Positions 12,253 to 24,900 are shown, counted from the stretch's first letter. The stretch: 64,000 bases of DNA from Plazaster borealis (GCA_021014325.1 CM037467.1:12042773-12106772); one strand, 5' to 3'. The notes: generated from the sequence alone by a model not told the origin. Made by a program: numbers and translations.

Positions 12253-12484
12253 TATATTAATAGTATGCAAATGAAACTACATTACTGTCCCTGTGCTGAA
12301 TTTCATTGAGCTGATTAAGAGCACAAAAGTCAGCTAAGCACAAAACAATTTTGCTTACCAGACTAAAAAGGTTACCAGCCAAAATACCATGGCCCAATTT
12401 CATGAAGTTTACCAGTGAGAAACAATGTGTTAATAAGCAAAAGTGTATTTCAAAAATGATCAAGAAGACTGTTGGTCACTCATC

Positions 12485-12618
12485 TGGGCCCAGTTTCATT
12501 GCACTGCTTACCGTGGAATTCTGCGCTTACGCCATTGCTGCATCCCATAGAATTACACACGATACAGTGCGCATAAGCGCATAATTATTTGGTAAGCAGT
12601 GCCATGAAATTGGGCCCT
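12485..12618 (+). mobile_element. Palindromic MITE, TGGGCCCAGTTTCAT ends
   Basis: Starts TGGGCCCAGTTTCATTGCAC and ends GTGCCATGAAATTGGGCCC, with internal GAATTCTGCGCTTA and a matching GCGCATAA inverse. Related copies occur at 19844-19974 and 46557-46665, and a longer relative at 58554-58795. The preceding ~180 bp (about 12300-12480) looks like a degraded relative. Confidence 0.75.
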
Positions 12619-13350
12619 GAATGTCTGTTTGCCTTTTGGTAAGTCGTGGTTACTGAAACTAAGCTAAGTGCCACTCCGTAATCGGAAAAGAAATATGCTT
12701 ACAGGTTTTGTGAAATTAATTCCTGAGTCATAATATGAACTGTTTGTTACTGTTTCCTGCTTATACTTCTGAGCAGAATTGTTTAAAGCAACCCTGTATC
12801 TGCCTAGCTACAGGATGTACTATAAAAAATGCACTCATTATAAATGCCTACCAAAACTGCATATGAACAAGTAGTGTTTTTCTTAATACTCTTACTCATT
12901 GTAATAATATGACACAGGCAACATGGCAAGGTATCATCACATTAAAGAGAATTATGTGCTCTTTCCAACAGTATACAGTTTGTTGGGGGTTATGTTTATT
13001 TGCAAGGCTGTAAATAATTAATGTTTATTGTAATGCATCAGTAAGCGCTTCATGGGCTTAGGCAGGAACTGTGTTTATGGACTTTGACATTAATTGGCAT
13101 AACCGGGTTGGGGGGCAGGTGCATGAACCACCCCCCGCTCAAAACCCTGTTCCCATCTTTCCTCCTCTTGTCCTCCTCTTGCCCCCCCCCCCCATGAGAT
13201 CAAAAAGATGCCAAAATGAATGGTCCAACAACTTAAATAGCACCCCCCAAAAATATAAATAAATAATAATAATAATAAACAATAAAATAAAATATGTCTT
13301 TGCCCCCACTCGCACCCCCAAATTAAAATATATGTGTCCCTGCTTGCCCA

Positions 13351-13372
13351 CCCCCCCCCCCCCCCCCCCCCC
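13351..13372 (+). repeat. Poly-C tract
   Basis: A run of 22 C, preceded by shorter C runs at about 13180-13194 and AAT repeats at 13262-13290. Open frames here are low-complexity artefacts. Confidence 0.95.
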
Positions 13373-14419
13373 ACCCAATGAAAAATTCTGGTTATGCTAT
13401 TGGACTGTGACTAGTCAAGTGAGGTTTGAAGAAGCTCTATGAAATACTACAACCATCTCGAAAAGTTTCGAAACTTCCCGGGGTTGGACATTTACAATCG
13501 ATGTTTCATTAGGTTCACCCTGGTTCTGTACTCTGTAACATTGTTTTGTCAGATAGTCTTTTTTTGTAAATAATATCTTATTTTTCATTTTTTTTTTTCA
13601 CTTGTGGGTAACTTCAATCTTTTAGTTTGAATTGCAAAATAAGTTAAAAAGGGGTTTAAGGCGGGTGGGACATCATCAATTTGTTGGTTGTTTCTAGTTA
13701 TTTATTTATTTATTTTGCAGGAATACTGAAAAATATCAAAACCATAAGGGGTGTCATTATAACAATTTTTCCTTAAAAAAACCTTCCTTAAGTTGACTTG
13801 AATGTTTCAGACCTTTTAAAAACTGTTTTGTTTACTTTTCCCATAGTTAGAGAGTGAAGCAAATATGTTGTATGAGTACCAATGTAAAGGTTGTAATAGG
13901 TGAGGATATATTTTTTTATCAAAGAAGTGAGGAGGGCGGGGCGGGTGGGATTGGGAAGGGGGTACTAGATATCAAACATTAATTGTATAAGAAATGTTGT
14001 AAGAACAGGATTATACCAATAACATAATCTTGTGAATGAATGAAATGTGGTTATCTTGCCAAGTTTACATCAAATTGAAGAAGGGAGTATTTCGAAAATC
14101 ACACTTTTGATTTAAAACAAAATTTTAAAATAGATTTATTGTAATTGAATAGACTGAATTAACATGAATTTTCCGAGCCTCCTATTGAAATTACAGAACC
14201 ATTTGGGTTGAAAGGATTTACTAAATAAACAATTTTTGTTTAATAGTGTTAATTTTGTGTTCCCTATAAAACTGACATTTTATTTCGGAAAGTGGAAATT
14301 TTGCATGAAAAAGAAAAATCCCTAAAGTTACTGTACATTGGTTATTCCCACAGTCGGGGTAAGGCTACCAATTTGTGTGATGCTTTGTAGTCGGGACGAT
14401 CGTTCACTGTTCCACCACT

Positions 14420-14600
14420 ATTGACCTCTATCACGGTGCAGCCATCTTGATTTTCTCCCATTCAAATCAATGTTAACCAGACCGAGGCTGGAAGGGCAAA
14501 TAGTCTGGTTCCTTTTTGTACAATGACTATTAGCATCCATTACTGTTATTGAATACAAGGAACATGACCAAGGCAGCATGATAAAGGTCTATTATGTGTA
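14420..14600 (+). repeat. Dispersed repeat with ACCGAGGCTGGAAGG core
   Basis: Shares CAATGTAACCAAACCGAGGC-like sequence, TAGTCTGGTTCCTTTT, GGAACATGACCAAGG and GATAAAGGTCTATT with copies at about 45395-45610 and 50566-50745. Fragments occur at about 7365-7465 and, inverted, at about 4040-4200. A family of unknown type. Confidence 0.6.
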
Positions 14601-15260
14601 GGCCCTAATCTGTATCTTGTTAGATAAGTTCAGGGGGCGGAGTTTTGTCAGATGACTTGTTAGTTTTTTGGTGTTTTTTTGTCAATTTGTCTCATTCTCG
14701 CTGTCAGTATTTTACTTTATAAGAAAACATGGTAAAATACTTAGTTGTTTTAAAACGTTACATTCATGTGCTCTATCTTGTATTATAAATAATAAAACAC
14801 TGTATTGTATAACACATACCGTAGGCCTAAAGACCATTTCCTCTCTTGTTTATTACTATTAGTCTGCATTTGTTTCATTCCAACCGAACAAGTTCAATAA
14901 ACCCATGCAGTATTATTGTGAAGATTTGTTTTATATAAAACTGCTAAGCCAATAATATAAATGTACTTGCTATAAAGCAAACAACAACATGCGAACCAGT
15001 CACAAACAACATCAATGTAACGGGTTTGGCTGGTAACCCCCTTCTGCTCAAACATAATTATATTAATTAGCCACTTGTGGGCATAGCAATAGGTAATTCA
15101 TTAAACATGGGCCTGAAGTTAGCAGACGACAGATGACCACTTTCTCAAAAGTACATAATTCGGTGACGAAACTGGACTAAACCGGTTACAAGTGGATTTC
15201 AATCACGACACACAAACGTTCATAGCATGCACATGTGCGTTTATTTACATTGTGACAGAC

Positions 15261-16587
15261 ATGGCGGCGGAGTGTTTCAAAATGTTGGAGAGTTGGGTAA
15301 GTTTTCCCAAAAATTTCAGTCATGAAATTGCACGATAAATTAGTGAACTATAAGTGGGTCTTTTGATTATGTTTTCAAGCCCAAACTACCGAAATTTGAA
15401 ATAGAATTTATGGATGTGAAAGTTTTAAAAACGGGCCTTGTGTTTTGCGATCTAAGCTGGTGAAGTGGTGAGAGGATTGTCTCTGAATGTGACATGTAGT
15501 TTAACACTGGTAATCTTTTCAGTAAATTCTAACTCAGTTTCCTTGCCTTCCCTGCCCAGTATTCTTAACAAGTTTCCTTGCCTTCCCTGCCCAGTATTCT
15601 TAACAAGTTTCCTTGCCTTCCCTGCCCAGTATTCTTAACAAGTTTCCTTGCCTTCCCTGCCCAGTATTCTTAACAAGTTTCCTTGCCTTCCCTGCCCAGT
15701 ATTCTTAACAAGTTTCCTTGCCTTCCCTGTCCAGTATTCTTAACAAGTTTCCTTGCCTTCCCTGCCCAGCATTCTTAACAAGTTTCCTTGCCTTCCCTGC
15801 CCAGTATTCTTAACAAGTTTCCTTGCCTTCCCTGACCCAGTATTCTTAACAAGTTTCCTTGCCTTCCCTGACCCAGTATTCTTAACAAGTTTCCTTGCCT
15901 TCCCTGTCCAGTATTCTTAACAAGTGTTAATATTTGCTACTTCCACGACCTGTAGTGTTAGTGTGGTGTTAGGCACAACTTTGTGCAAAAAATGAGGCCC
16001 ATCACACACACATTCTATTTTTTACATGCCTGTGGAGACATCTTTTGTTCTTTCCTTTGTCCCTGTAGTTAAGAACCTCCCATAGACTTTGTACACAAAA
16101 TTCCTTGTGGAGCACCCAAGTCTTTAGAAATCCCCTATGGAGACCTTTTGTTTTCCCTTTTCTGTTTTGTTCTCGGTCTCCATAAGGTAGTGAATATGAA
16201 GGCACTTGTGTTTACAAATACATGAAATACCACACATTATCTGGAATTTCTGTCACGCGCTGAGAGAAGCACCATTTTCTTCAATAGTTTTTTTTCTTCT
16301 ATAGGCCTAGCTAGTCGAAATGTGATGTTGATACATCCTTTTGTTCGTTCCGGCTGGGTTGTGTTTTACATGCAAATGTCGTTCTATTGTTCACCGGAAT
16401 TGAGGGGAAATTGCATTCTAAGTTCAAACGTAATCTAATCTTAAAAACCATCTATCTCGCAGTGCTTCGGAAGTCCTAACGGGCTCTCCGCTCGTCATCA
16501 CGGCACTCGTACGCCGGCCGTTGAAGCTGTCAGCCGGGCGGGAGATTTGGCCCGGGACCGCTGCGCACTGACGGGTGTTCCGTCCCG
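15261..16587 (+). CDS. Candidate unrecognised 5' gene fragment, two putative exons
   Basis: Putative exon 1 (15261-15296) reads MAAECFKMLESW from an ATG in a GC-rich context and ends at TGG|GTAAGT, a strong donor. Putative exon 2 (16463-16587) follows ATCTATCTCGCAG, is in the matching phase 0, is GC- and CpG-rich against an AT-rich background, and stays open for 41 codons before a weaker donor CCCG|GTAGCT. I do not recognise the protein, and no third exon was found. It may be a real first part of a short or divergent gene, a non-coding transcript, or a CpG-rich patch open by chance. Confidence is low. Confidence 0.25.
15537..15925 (+). repeat. 35-bp minisatellite, about 11 copies
   Basis: The unit starts GTTTCCTTGCCTTCCCTG and continues CCCAGTATTCTTAACAA. 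Copies start at about 15537, 15572, 15607, 15642, 15677, 15712, 15747, 15782, 15817, 15853 and 15889. Two units are 36 bp because of an inserted base (CTGACCCAG), and two carry CTGTCCAG. Identity between copies is very high, which points to recent expansion. Confidence 0.95.
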
Positions 16588-18430
16588 GTAGCTTATACGC
16601 GGTGAATCAAATTATAACACAGGACAACAAATGTTGTGTAAATGTAAGCCTTTTTCGTTTGGGAATTTCAAATTAAAAAGTGTACAATACAGTTTTCACC
16701 GAACAGGAAGCATTTTGATCAATGCAAATATTCGACGATATTGAGCTCATCGGGGGCAAATTTCTCTAAAATGTTCCCTTTGATTCTGAAGGGTTCAATT
16801 CAATTCAATTGATTTCAAGTGAGGGGCTCACCAAATTGTCCATACAATAGGCTTAAAAATAGGAAACGTATTTCTCTTTGCCTATTTTGTTTTCTTCTCT
16901 CGAATGGTCTCTTTACTTTATTTGTCAAGTTCACTACAAGAACATAGAAATAATATTTCTAGAGAGCACCCGTCCGACCACCCTTTTAAAATAATCGCAT
17001 ACTACTGTTGGTCATCAGGGGCCAAACCCATTATAAACTCGTTAATGTGTCTCTTGCATTGTGGATTTAGTTTATTTTAATTGACTTATGATGTATTGAT
17101 GCAACCCTCGCTAATTCAAAATAGAAAAACCAGGTACTCCTGCCAAAACTCAAAACTTGGTTCATTTGCTTATCGTCAAACAGATAGCTTTCAAATAACA
17201 CCTAAGCTCTAGCAGCATTTATAATAACATGTAAGACATCACATTGTTGTTATGCTGGCTTGTGTTTCGCACGTCTTCACTTTCAAGACAGTTTCCTGAG
17301 AAATGCTTGATTTGAGCACAGGATTCTTATAGCAAAATAACATTTTATATAGTATTTGTAGTACTACTGGAACGACAAACAAAAAGTCAAAACAAATAAT
17401 AACCAAAATCAAAGTATTTTTTCGGGCAGAGAAAATGGATATCTCTGCCATTTAATAATATCTCTTTTCCTGATATAACAGTGGAAAGTGAATAACATTG
17501 TCTTGGCAAGAATAGAAAAAGCATTTCATTAGAAACAAAAGTACTCTCAAGTTCCTTTACAGGAGATCACGTGGAAAATAATATATACCTATAAAATAAA
17601 TTAATAAATTTAAAAGATCATAGAAGTGGATCGTTAAGAAATTCACAACGAGTCAAATTAAAATAAAAAAATGGAAATAAATGTACTTTTAAAATTAAAA
17701 AGATGGCCCACTGAAAGATGGTGTAATATAACTGTTTACATACTACCATGATTATTAGAAAAACAAATCGAAATTAAAAGATCCAAGTGCAAGAAATACC
17801 AAATGCATTCTGTGAAGTTGACTTTGCAGTTTAATTTGGCCGCAATGCAGGAAGCAAAGTTGAATAATAATTGTGCGTAAAGATTTCCGTAAGCTAAAAT
17901 ATAACTCCCGAGTTCGAAGACTTAGTTTAATGGCCGATTTCAGAATTAAAAATGTCGTAGACTAAAAAAAACCCTATGAACAGAAATATTCTAATCAAGA
18001 GAAGTATACCGTTGAAAAAGCTATTATCAAAACAACATAATTTGTATGCAATGTACAGCCATTTTGCAGGCCTGGAATAACACGAAGGCCATCTGTCGCC
18101 CCTTTTCTTTGCCTACGGTGCCCCTTCAAAAGTTTTTCACTATTTTCTCTCGACTTGCACAACGGGTTAAGCCCAAATTTGCACAGGTTTGCTACTTCAT
18201 GTATGGTGGTTGATCACACAAAAACATGAACACTGTCTGCGACTATTTTGTCAGCTCTACCAATCCTGTATAATTAATACCTTTAACCGCTAGACCAACG
18301 AGAAAATCTTGTGACGAGAGGCAAATTCGAATCCTGCATTTTCCTGTTGTTTATTCCCCGCGAGACTCGGAAAGCGCTAGGTATTCAGAGCTCATCACAC
18401 ATCGGTGTAATGGTAATATCAAAATAATTT
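16588..18430. other. Non-coding intergenic stretch, nothing identified
   Basis: AT-rich sequence with no exon-like frame of note. A partial copy of the AGGCCTGGAAT MITE is visible at about 18068-18138. Confidence 0.5.
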
Positions 18431-18612
18431 ATATTCGGTTTGCGGTAACACTATGTATTATATCAACTTTGCTGTGTAGTTCTTTGAAAACTTATCTATT
18501 CTACTTGTCTAAATAGTAACAAGTTCTCAAAGAACAAAATCTACACAGTAAAGAAGGTATACACATTGTTACCGCAAACCGAATAGACATTGATACCTCA
18601 CCATGCAATGCC
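18431..18612 (+). mobile_element. Palindromic MITE, ATTCGGTTTGCGGTAACA arms
   Basis: The left arm ATATTCGGTTTGCGGTAACA pairs with the right arm TGTTACCGCAAACCGAATA, and inner arms TGTGTAGTTCTTTGA / CAAAGAACAAAATCTACACA pair as well. The right end continues GATACCTCACCATGCAATGC. A single end of the same family is at 36561-36612. Confidence 0.75.
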
Positions 18613-18685
18613 TAAAAATCAAAATAGTATTCTTTATCCCTGATGGGCTTATTACATCAATTGAACAATAGTCAGAGACATAGAC

Positions 18686-19055
18686 TTAAAGGTATCGTAC
18701 ACGTTTGGTAATGACTCAAAACAAATATTAGCATACAACCTTACTTGATAACAAGCAACGGAGAGCTGTTGATAAAAACATTGTAGGAAACGACTCCCTC
18801 TGAAGTAACGTAGTTTTTGAGAAAGAGGTAATTTCTCACTAAAATAATACAAACTTCTTGCAAGAAGTTTTTATTCCTATCTGAAAGCACACAAATTTGT
18901 ACAACAAGGGTGTTTTTTCTTTCATCATTTTCTTGCAACTTCGATGACCAATTGAGCCCAAATTTTCACAGGCTTGTTATTTTATGCATATGTTGGGATA
19001 CACCAAGTGAGAACACTGGTCTTTGACAATTTCCAAACGTGTTCAGTGCCTTTAA
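18686..19055 (+). mobile_element. MITE, about 370 bp, AAAGGxATCGTACACGTTTGG family
   Basis: Starts TTAAAGGTATCGTACACGTT and ends AACGTGTTCAGTGCCTTTAA. Contains the palindrome ACTTCTTGCAAGAAGT and the block CCAATTGAGCCCAAATTTTC. Copies: 20502-20886, 24321-24696 (inverted), 38101-38476, 51891-52264 (inverted). This family resembles a repeat I associate with sea star genomes (from memory). Confidence 0.8.
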
Positions 19056-19843
19056 TGTGACAAGATACCCTCAAAAGATGGATGTTGTACGGAACTTAGT
19101 GTTGCGGTGAAGAATATAAATATGTTGGTTTTCTTGTTGTGTTTATGGCAAACCCAGACTCAATTAAAAAATACCCCAAACCTCAACCGAACATTAGCTT
19201 ACAAACACCAACGTTCAACCTTCCCTAATAATACACACTAGCAGTCAGTAACAGAAAAAACATAGGCCCTACAATGTCCCTGTAACTTACATACGCAATT
19301 TGTTTAACGGATACAAATATTATAACATGTTTTTATACAATGCCAAAAGAAAATTCACAAAATCGCAGACAAAAGTGTGGAGCAAAATAATAAACTAATA
19401 TAATAAACTATTATAAACAATATTAACACATTTCATTCACCCATTCCCCTTTGAATACCACATCAACATAACCACATTGTCAAAGACCTGTACAGTAATA
19501 CCAAATTCTAGCTAGAAAACCTTTCACTAATTACAGTATAACACAAAATGACGGTACAGGTGTTTTTTTTATTTTACATACTGTGGGATGCTTGGCCTTG
19601 CTCTATGCTTGGATACAACTAGCAGTGACGGACACAGCACCCGACACTTCCCAATACCTCCACGGAAATATCCCGTCATCTAACCTTCCAACATGGCCCA
19701 ATTTTACAATTGAAAAAGAAAACCTGCTTAACAAGTCTATTTGCTGAGCAAGAATATCTGATGGGCACATACAGTGTCCACCCGTGAATGGAAAAAAATT
19801 GTAAATCAAATTTGAAACGAAAATCAAACTACAGCGCACCATC

Positions 19844-19974
19844 TAGGTCCAACTTCAAGAATCTGGTTACCGCGGAATTCTGCGCTTGTTGCCCATAGAA
19901 CTATGTGCTTTACAGGGCGCTGTAATGCGCATAATTTCGCGGTAAGCATGCAGAGCCATGAAATTGGACCCTGG
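19844..19974 (+). mobile_element. Palindromic MITE related to 12485-12618
   Basis: TAGGTCCAACTTCAAG at one end and CCATGAAATTGGACCCT at the other, with internal GGTTACCGCGGAATTCTGCG and GCGCATAATTTCGCGGTAA. Confidence 0.65.
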
Positions 19975-20501
19975 TTGTAAGGCCGTATCCGAAGCTACAG
20001 CTGCGGCTACGGCTGTTGCTAAGGACGTCCTATACTTCAACGCGTGATGACAGTAGTGTGTATGAGAGCAAATCGCACGACAAGAGCGTAAGAAAACTCG
20101 TGCAAAAAAAGTTTTTGAAAGTCATTTTACATTCTGTATCAGATAGGCTAAGCCGTGAAGGAAGTTCATAATAGTTTGGTTAAAATTCAGAGAAATTGTG
20201 GAAATTTTGCAATTAATATATCGTGAAGTAAAAGTCGTACATGATATGAAACTCTGAAGACGTTTGGAGTGCATGTACTATGACGATAAGAGTGTTTTTT
20301 TCTCTCTCTCTAAAAGCCACTTAACTGCAGCTTATTAACTGAGATCAATATCTCTTTAAAAATAGGCATGATTCCAAGAACTATTATCTCCTCTCTATAA
20401 AAGTTAATCAAATTAAACTATCTGAAAATATGTTTATACGGTGTTGCAAATATCTAGTTAAACATTGCATGATATTTAAAGGTTTTGTTATTACATTATT
20501 G

Positions 20502-20886
20502 TTTAAAGGCAGTGGACACTATTGGTAATTACTCAAAATATTTTATATTTATAAAAATAACTTGCAACAGTAAGAGGGGGGAGTTGATAGATAAATGAAA
20601 AAATAAAAAGAAACCTCTGAAGTGGAGTAGGAGTAGAGAGAGAGAAAAAGATTTTTTCCACGAATTTGATTTCGAGACCTCAAAATTAGATGAGGTCCTG
20701 AAATCTGCATCTGAAAGCACAGAAGAACCTCGTGTGACAAGGTTTTTTTTTTTCATTGTTATCTCGCAACCTCGGTGACCAATTGAGCTCAAATTTTCAC
20801 AGGCTTGTTATTTTATGCATATGTTGAGATACACCAAGTGAGAAGACTGGTCTTTGACAATTACCAATAGTGTCCACTGTCTTTAA
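20502..20886 (+). mobile_element. MITE copy of the 18686 family
   Basis: Starts TTTAAAGGCAGTGGACACTA and ends TAGTGTCCACTGTCTTTAA. The central part GATTTCGAGACCTCA and the inverted GAGGTCCTGAAATC form a hairpin. Confidence 0.8.
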
Positions 20887-21828
20887 GGAAGATCTAGAGT
20901 AAATTCAATCCCAACTTCTAGTTTTCACACCAGCAACTGACCTACAATTTGTTGTCGTGAAAACAATAAAGAAAGCGTTATGATGTTTTTTTCACATCGG
21001 AATTATAAGCAGGTGTTTTTTGTTTTGTTTTGTTTGTTTGTTTTGTGTTACTTTTTGAAGGGGGGGGGGTAAAATGTTATTTTCCAAACTTTTAACGGTT
21101 TTTCATACAAAAATATTCCTCTGGAGGACTCCGTACTGGTATGAACTATACTGTCATCAGAGAGCTTTCAAATTTAAACTTGTAAAAACACACACACACA
21201 ACAATCAATAATTATTATCCATGCACTTTGCCTTTGAGGGGAGTGGTGGGATCGAAAGTAAAAATAATCAAATTAAGCCAACAGTTTTAACTTCAATTGA
21301 CACACTTATAAACCCAGTAAAAAGTGAACAAAACTATGTACCTTTATCGACTGTACAGTGTCATAACTGAGAGTACAATACAAACTACATGTTTCATGAA
21401 CATATTATACCACATTACACTGAGGTTATTATAAAAACCCGAAATGAGCTTCAGGAACAGTTTTATAATTACGGCAAAATGGAAAAGCATTTGTACATAT
21501 ACAGGCTTCTACATAGCATCCTTCATCGGATATGGTCCCAAAAGGGTTGTTATAAACAGTCACAGTACATCTTGCTTTTCTTCTTAAACGAGGCTGTCAC
21601 CAAATCGAGGCTATCGCCAAACCGAGGCTGTTAACAGTCCGTTTACTTTCGTTTTGACTCTTCGTGGCAATGATACTTTCGCACTGGAATTTCATCAATA
21701 TTTAAAAATACTCCTGTGTAACCATTTCTTTTTCTATAAAATGAAAAGTTTGTAATAGTTTCCGTCCTTTAAACTTCACAACTGAAGAGACACTGATCTA
21801 CAACTGGCTCAAACAAACCATCCTGATT
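20887..21828 (-). other. Region downstream of PCGF paralogue A
   Basis: No exon recognised. Low-complexity GTTTTGTTTTGTTTGTTTG at about 21017-21045, a G run at about 21061 and a short CA repeat at about 21187. This may include distal 3' UTR of paralogue A. Confidence 0.4.
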
Positions 21829-21834
21829 TTTATT
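21829..21834 (-). terminator. Candidate polyadenylation signal of PCGF paralogue A
   Basis: TTTATT on the plus strand reads AATAAA on the minus strand, about 135 nt downstream of the TGA at 21968. It is the first such hexamer I found after the stop codon. The actual cleavage site cannot be established from sequence alone. Confidence 0.35.
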
Positions 21835-21967
21835 TAATGACCCTTGAAACAATACCCCTTGTTTTCACTTCCAAATCCCTTGACTTGTTCGATATACCCA
21901 CCCGAATAACCAAAGCAACTCTTTATAAAACCCCTATTAAAACGGTGAAGTTTGGGGCGGTCCTTTA

Positions 21968-24900
21968 TCACGTCACCAGCACAGGTTGAGGCCGGGAGAT
22001 GGTCACTTTTATCGGCTCTTGAACCTTGGCAACTTTCGGTGCCGATTCACCATTACTGGAAGCTGATGACGTCTTCGTGACGTCAATAGAAGTCCTCTTA
22101 TTGCATGGAAGCGGTTCACAGATACGGTAAAGAAGCGGTAGGGGTCCCATCTTGAGACAAAACAAATTAAAAACAAAAAGTGTGAATCTCTTATACATTG
22201 ATTTTGACTGGTTGACAACGAAACGAGGAAATCGAACGTAATGGCTTCTTACTTTGATATTGCAAGAGCCAATTAATATTGACTAATTAACTTACTCTTT
22301 TCCACGTGTAAATGTAGGCTAAATCCATTAGGGAGTAATCATCTCGAAGCACTTGGTCGCGGCCTTCTCTGTGCAAAATGTCAATCTGAAACAGTACAAT
22401 TTCAACCCGATTACAATATTATCACGAGGTAACATCACCTGTATAAAATAATTGACACAGTGTAGCGGGTAAAAATGCAGGTGCATCCAAGTTTCGGTAT
22501 ATAAGTCAATAATTATGTTTTTGTCAACAGTATTTTTAATCCCTTCCTATTATTGGCGGTTTACCGCTGTTTAGGTTATTATTATTATTATTTGTATAAA
22601 TATTATAAATACATTACATAAACAACATTTAGTATTTGTTGGTCTGTTGTTTATGTTGGCCATTGATGTAAAAACAGCTTTTGTTAATATTTTTATGCTG
22701 TATAAAGATGTTGCAATAAATAAACAAATAATAAACAATCCAAATAACCAGATAAACAAAATCATAATCAAACCGAAAAAGGAATTTTATCTCCCATGAA
22801 GTCAACCTATTCTGATAATGATTCAACCAATGTGTGAGTAAACTCAAGATGATGATTCTGCGCAGTACAGGGAGATGAATAGTATACACTTCAAGTATTC
22901 GAATAAATAATGATATATTGAACTTCAGTACAACTACCTTATAGCCTGGTGGTAAACCAAATTTATTTCGTAAAAACTTCTTCAAGTGGCCAACTTGCAC
23001 AGCGGCTGGACATCTTAGATATCTGGCATCTATGTCCTGCAAGAGAAAGAAAAGTAATCGATTAATTAAAAAATAACATGGCTCAAGTTTTACACTGGAC
23101 CTCAGGCCTGAGGCCAGTGGTTTTAGTGTCGGGCCAGTAAACGTATGACCCTACAAGTCCGATGGTCTTGTATTTTTCAATTGAACAACAATGCATGTAC
23201 CTCACTGTGTAATATAACAGAAACAAATTATGTTCAAATGTTGACTTTGAGTCTCAAAAATACCTTTTATTTTGTTGAGTAATGAACTACACTTAACCAC
23301 AGAGACAAAGAGATAAATCTTCTCTTTCATGTCTTAGTGCAAGTATTGCATGTTGCCAGGAATCAGGAAGTTTTTTTCTCATTTTTATTCTGGTCTTGTA
23401 CACATTTCGGGTCCAGTAAACATGTTTAACTACAAGCCTGCGGTCTTGTGGATTTTTCTCCCTTATCCGAGCCCTGAATAATTTCACAAGGTTCGAAAAT
23501 TAATTGGAGCCGAAGCAAAACCTATGTCTTTGCCGAGGTTGAACTATGGAGAGGTTTGCCACGATCAACAGTGAATACTAGGCTGCGTTACTAAACAAGA
23601 TTGGGAAATTCATCAATTGTTATGGCTTAGGCTATCTCCGGGGGAATTTTAGGCTGAAGTTTCCAAACAACAGTTATTTTAGCGTCACACAACAGTCCGT
23701 TTCTGCAGTCTGTTGTTTGCATACACCATTAATTGATCTAAAACTAGATATCAAATCCTCGCCTTTTCTCCGGAAATCGCGTTGCCATTTATATCTGTTC
23801 CCATCTCATGGGAATTTCCGTCTCCGTTCAGTTGTCTTTTGTCACGTGTAGATGATGCCCTGCTTTGGTGATACTCGAGCGAGAGACTGATCATCTCATC
23901 TGTCGTGTAGATGATGATAGAGTCGTCACAAATCTTGGTCGGGTCTTCCGTGTTGCTCGAACTTGTTGACTCTTCGTTTTCTATATGCGAGAAACGATTC
24001 AACAATAAGTCATCCACCGAAATGGCCTCTCTCACGCTCAATTTGCATCTTGTTTTGTATTGATTATAAGGCTTGTCTTTTTACGGGGGAAAATCATGAC
24101 AGGTGAGATGCAAATGGCTACATATATCAGATGGACCCCCTCCCCAGCCGGGTTAATAAACCGAGAGGGCTAGCTGACGAATAGAATATGACCAAAAGGT
24201 GACACCTGAAACTCTCATCTCAGTGGAAAATGGTTATTAACACATTGTATGCGACCATAACGTTGTATTATGCAGTATTGAATGTAGATTGGGTTTTTTC
24301 CTTCAAACATTACCTCATGTTTTAAAGGCACTGAACACGTTTGGTAATTGTCAAAGACCAGTGTTCTCACTTGGTGTATCCCAACATATGCATAAAATAA
24401 CAAGCCTGTGAAAATTTGGGCTCAATTGGTCACAGAAGTTGCAAGAAAATGATGAAAGAAAAAACACCCTCGTTGTACAAATTTGTGTGCTTTCAGATAG
24501 GAATAAAAGGCTTCTTGCAAGAAGTCTTTTATTATTTTAGTGAGAAATTACCTCTTTCTCAAAACTACGTTACTTCAAATGGAGTCGTTTCTCACAATGT
24601 TTTATACTATCAACAGCTCTCTGTTGCTCGTTACCAAGTCAGTTTTTATGCTAATATATATTTTGAGTAATTACCAAACGTGTACAGTGCCTTTAAACAG
24701 ATAAATCGGAAGTAATTTTTCCCAAACTTCGCTAATGGAGTCATTGATCAAATTAAACTAAAAAATTACCATGGGAACTGTTCTTCTTACCAGAATGTTG
24801 AATATGTGTGCGGTGAAATTCTCTTCTTCGGCGTATTTCATCCCTGTAAAGTCCGGGGACCATCTTGTAGACGAGTTTCTGTAGTGTTTTGTCAGGCCTA

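Larger units (their letters stand above)
11549..15260 (+). other. SEC23IP 3' UTR and downstream non-coding DNA
   Basis: No further exon of SEC23IP or another gene is visible. The 3' UTR begins here, but its end is unclear; AATAAA hexamers occur around 13258-13290, 14223 and 14894. The stretch holds MITE copies at about 11892-12252 and 12485-12618, a poly-C tract at 13351-13372, short A/T-rich repeats and a dispersed repeat at about 14420-14600. Short open frames around the poly-C tract are low-complexity artefacts. Confidence 0.5.

Noticed and set aside
13090..13378. Glycine-rich open frames on the minus strand
   Set aside because: Produced by translation of poly-C and AAT low-complexity DNA.
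15537..15925. CRISPR-like regular repeat
   Set aside because: Units are contiguous with no unique spacers, in an animal genome; it is a minisatellite.
24001..24060. Paralogue A exon 4 starting at the ACAAG|ATGCAAATTG site
   Set aside because: That acceptor gives the wrong phase; the site at 24077/24076 (AAAAG|ACAAGCC) keeps the frame open and in phase, although its pyrimidine tract is modest.
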